From positions 62,001-126,000 of the forward strand of contig NZ_JAAIXZ010000023.1 of the NCBI RefSeq assembly GCF_010894435.1: a DNA stretch of 64,000 nucleotides, given 5' to 3'. This document shows positions 61,806 through 64,000 of the stretch, piece after piece. A program made the position numbers and the translations under genes. This DNA comes from Pyxidicoccus trucidator. GTDB lineage: Bacteria > Myxococcota > Myxococcia > Myxococcales > Myxococcaceae. The notes below the pieces were generated by a model. It had not been told where the DNA came from and ran no database searches. It saw nothing but the letters and a program-made list of their open reading frames with translations. Positions within the stretch are counted from its first letter, which is position 1; the number at the start of each line of letters is the position of its first letter.

Positions 61806-63662
61806 TCAGTCCCTGTACCCCCGCGCCTGCAACCGGAACAGGTGCGCGTAGCGCCCGTCCCTCGCCATCAGCGCGTCGTGGCTGCCCAGCTCCTCCACCT
61901 GCCCGTTGTGGAGCACCGCAATCTGGTCCGCCATCCGCACCGTGGAGAAGCGGTGCGAAATCACAATCGCAATCCGGTCCGCCGCCAGCGCCTGGAAGCG
62001 CTCGAACAGCGCATGCTCCGCCTCCGCGTCGATGCTCGCCGTCGGCTCGTCCAGAATCAGCACCTCCGCGTCGTCCCGCATGAACGCTCGCGCCACCGCC
62101 AGCTTCTGCCACTGCCCCGCCGACAGCTCCTGCCCCTTCTCGAACCAGCCCCCCAGCATCGTGTCGTACTGCTTCGGCAGCGTCGCAATCACCTCGCTCG
62201 CCCCACCCTCCTCCGCCGCTCGCACAATCCGATTCCGGTCCTCCAGCGCCGGCACGTGCCCCAGGCCGATGTTCTCCGCCACGTTGAACTGGTAGCGCAC
62301 GAAGTCCTGGAACACCGCCCCGAAGCGGCTCCGCAGGTCCTCCACGTCCATGTCCTTGATGTTGACGCCGCCGTAGAGAATCTCCCCCTCCGTCGGCTCG
62401 TACAGGCGCAGCAGCAGCTTCACCAGCGTGCTCTTCCCCGCCCCGTTCTCACCCACCAGCGCCAGCTTCTGCCCCGGCTGCAGCGTCAGATTCACCCCGC
62501 GCAGCGCCCACGCCTCCTTCCCCGAGTAACGGAAGGACACGTTGCGCAGCTCAATCGCGTTGCCGGGCCCTCGCGGCGGAGACTTCGCCGGCAGCACCCG
62601 CGTCGTCTCCCCTCCCGTGGGGATGTCCAGGTACATGAAGAGGTTGCTCATGAAGAGCGCGTCCTCATACATGGACCCGATGCTCGTCAGGATGCCCTGG
62701 AACGCCGCCTGTCCCTGACGGAACACGCCCAGGTACAGCACCATGTCGCCCACCGAAATCGCCCCGCTCGCCGCGCGGCCCGCCACATACAGGTAGCAGG
62801 CGTAGAAGGCCGCCAGCGACAGCACCCCCAGCCCCAGCCCCCACGCCAGCCGCTTGAAGGCCAGCGCCCGGTCCTCCGAGAAGAACTTCTGGAAGAGCGA
62901 GCGATAGCGCCCCAGCACCAGCGGCCCCAGCCCGAAGAGCTTCACCTCCTTCACGTGGTTGTCCCGCGTGAGGATCCACTCCAGGTAGTTCAGCTTGCGC
63001 CCCTCCGGCGCCCGCCACGAGTACAGCCGGAAGCCCTCCGCCGCCAGCCGCGCCTCGGCGATGAAGGCCGGAATCGACGCCGCCACCAGCACCACCACGC
63101 TCCACGGCGACAGCGCTATCAACAGCGCGGCGAACGTGGACAACGTGATGGCGTTCCGCACAATCGAGAACGCCTGCATCACCAGCGACAGCGGCCGGCT
63201 GTTCGCCTCGCGCCGCGCGTTCTGCATCTTGTCGTAGGTGTCCGAGTCCTCGAAGTGGCGCAGCTCCAGCTCCAGCGCCTTCTTCAAAATCCGCTCGTTG
63301 AGCAGGTTGCCCAGGTTGGCCCGCAGCAGCTCGCGCGTCAGCGTCAGCCCACGCTCCACCACCGCCGAGCCCAGCATCAGCCCGAACTCCAGCCCCACCA
63401 GGCCGTAGACGCGCGAGCGCGCCTCCAGCGAGCCCTGCGCCGCCGCCACCACCGAGTCCACAATCAGCTTCCCCACCCAGGCGATGCCCGCCGGCAGCAC
63501 CGCCGCCACCAGCGTCAGCAGCCCCAGCAGCACCGCCAGCCGAGGACTGGCCTGCCAGAAGAGGCGAAAGGTGCCGGGGAGCTGCTTGAACAGGCTACCC
63601 GTGCTCTTCAGGCGGGCCCGGAGTGACTGCGGAGGAGCGGAAGCGGACAGGGGTGGGGACAC
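61806..63662 (-). CDS. ABC exporter (permease-ATPase fusion)
   Basis: The 618-residue half-transporter has six membrane helices (starting with LAVLLGLLTLVAAVLPAGIAW) and a C-terminal ATPase with Walker A GENGAGKST, the signature LSAGQWQKLAVARAF, Walker B VLILDEPTASID and the H-loop VISHRFSTV. A homodimer would export a lipid, peptide or drug. No substrate gene is adjacent. It ends five bases from the Uma2 stop (convergent). Confidence 0.9.
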   Translation of the reverse strand: MSPPLSASAPPQSLRARLKSTGSLFKQLPGTFRLFWQASPRLAVLLGLLTLVAAVLPAGIAWVGKLIVDSVVAAAQGSLEARSRVYGLVGLEFGLMLGSAVVERGLTLTRELLRANLGNLLNERILKKALELELRHFEDSDTYDKMQNARREANSRPLSLVMQAFSIVRNAITLSTFAALLIALSPWSVVVLVAASIPAFIAEARLAAEGFRLYSWRAPEGRKLNYLEWILTRDNHVKEVKLFGLGPLVLGRYRSLFQKFFSEDRALAFKRLAWGLGLGVLSLAAFYACYLYVAGRAASGAISVGDMVLYLGVFRQGQAAFQGILTSIGSMYEDALFMSNLFMYLDIPTGGETTRVLPAKSPPRGPGNAIELRNVSFRYSGKEAWALRGVNLTLQPGQKLALVGENGAGKSTLVKLLLRLYEPTEGEILYGGVNIKDMDVEDLRSRFGAVFQDFVRYQFNVAENIGLGHVPALEDRNRIVRAAEEGGASEVIATLPKQYDTMLGGWFEKGQELSAGQWQKLAVARAFMRDDAEVLILDEPTASIDAEAEHALFERFQALAADRIAIVISHRFSTVRMADQIAVLHNGQVEELGSHDALMARDGRYAHLFRLQARGYRD

Positions 63663-63671
63663 GGGGCGCGT

Positions 63672-64000
63672 TCATAACGCGGACCGGCTGTCCGTGCTCA
63701 GCCGCGAACCGGTGTGCCGCGCCACCAACACGTCGCACCCGGCCCGCGCCAGCACCCGCTCCGTCAGCGGTGTCCGGGCGTTCGCCCCCGACATGGCCAG
63801 CGCCAGCACGTCCGAGCCCCGCTCCGCCACCTCCGCCAGGATGCCCTCCCCCACCTCCGCGTCACCGCTGCGCACCCGCACCTCCAGCTCGCGCCCCGTC
63901 TCCCGGTAGGGAGCGAGGAACCGTCCGAGCGCCACCCGGGCCGTGTACTCGCGCTCCTGCCGGAGGAGCAGCCAGCGCTCGGTGGGCGCCCCCTTCGCTC
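63672..64000 (-). CDS. Universal stress protein-like gene, 5' end cut off
   Basis: The frame stays open to the right edge, so the N-terminus is missing. The visible tail reads SGDAEVGEGILAEVAERGSD, then VLALAMSGANARTPLTERV and ARAGCDVLVARHTG, which fits the C-terminal half of a UspA domain, although the usual G-x2-G-x9-G-S/T ATP motif is not clear. It lies nine bases upstream of the ABC exporter start on the same strand, so it may be cotranscribed with it. Confidence 0.65.
   Translation of the reverse strand, partial: AKGAPTERWLLLRQEREYTARVALGRFLAPYRETGRELEVRVRSGDAEVGEGILAEVAERGSDVLALAMSGANARTPLTERVLARAGCDVLVARHTGSRLSTDSRSAL

Overview
The window is high-GC DNA from a myxobacterium, most likely of the Myxococcaceae (Myxococcus, Corallococcus or Pyxidicoccus type). 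This rests on an adjacent traA-traB pair (the myxobacterial outer-membrane-exchange system) whose TraA ends in a MYXO-CTERM-like sorting tail, on a DUSAM-domain gene (a domain known mainly from Myxococcus and Stigmatella), on many lipoproteins and one- or two-gene regulatory units, and on GC-rich codon use. No rRNA, tRNA, CRISPR array, integrase or transposase was recognised.

Layout. 1-21.5 kb: a cut-off DisA_N-like nucleotide-binding protein, traAB, a Big2-repeat lipoprotein, a DCC/lipase-maturation-factor fusion, an MBL-fold protein lacking its metal motif, an amidinotransferase-like gene pair divergent from a 52-residue Cys-rich peptide with a double-glycine leader, a dynamin-like GTPase converging on an M23 peptidase, an amidohydrolase lipoprotein, a TetR/sterol-desaturase-type operon, pgi, and a LysR/hydrolase divergon. 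21.8-32.1 kb: an eight-gene same-strand locus encoding a sigma factor, a membrane anti-sigma-TPR-CHAT protease, a two-repeat protein of unknown function, a caspase-like protease, a CHAT-SAVED protease, a CD-NTase, a bacterial HORMA protein and a TRIP13-like ATPase. 32.5-45 kb: an SDR, a WGR-like protein, two Rrf2 regulators, a large cytochrome c/beta-propeller lipid-envelope protein, cydAB with two small membrane proteins, an ADP-ribosylglycohydrolase and a nitric-oxide operon (truncated haemoglobin, [2Fe-2S] reductase, NsrR, degenerate glutaredoxin) with a good NsrR operator. 45-49 kb: atpG, atpD, a secreted protein, atpC. 49-64 kb: a response regulator, a SanA/YdcF-like protein, a SUKH protein with a histone-H1-like tail, a CotH/lamin-tail lipoprotein with a thioredoxin, a DUSAM plus NACHT-pentapeptide pair bounded by 36-bp direct repeats, an ankyrin protein, an AAA ATPase-nuclease, a Uma2 endonuclease, an ABC exporter and a cut-off universal stress protein.

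The most interesting block is 21834-32094. CD-NTase, HORMA and TRIP13 are the signalling core of a type III CBASS anti-phage system. Its effector is not a nuclease or pore but a cyclic-nucleotide-sensing (SAVED) protease, placed next to a second caspase-like protease, an anti-sigma factor that itself carries a CHAT protease, and the sigma factor. I infer a phage-triggered proteolytic cascade ending in transcription or cell death, similar in logic to the SAVED-CHAT/caspase/sigma cascade reported for a Haliangium type III CRISPR locus (recalled, not checked) but driven by CBASS. A shared GGTAAY-N13/14-CGTC promoter-like motif in front of three of its genes suggests that the sigma factor controls its own locus. 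The flanks of this locus hold gene debris, consistent with a site of repeated insertion.
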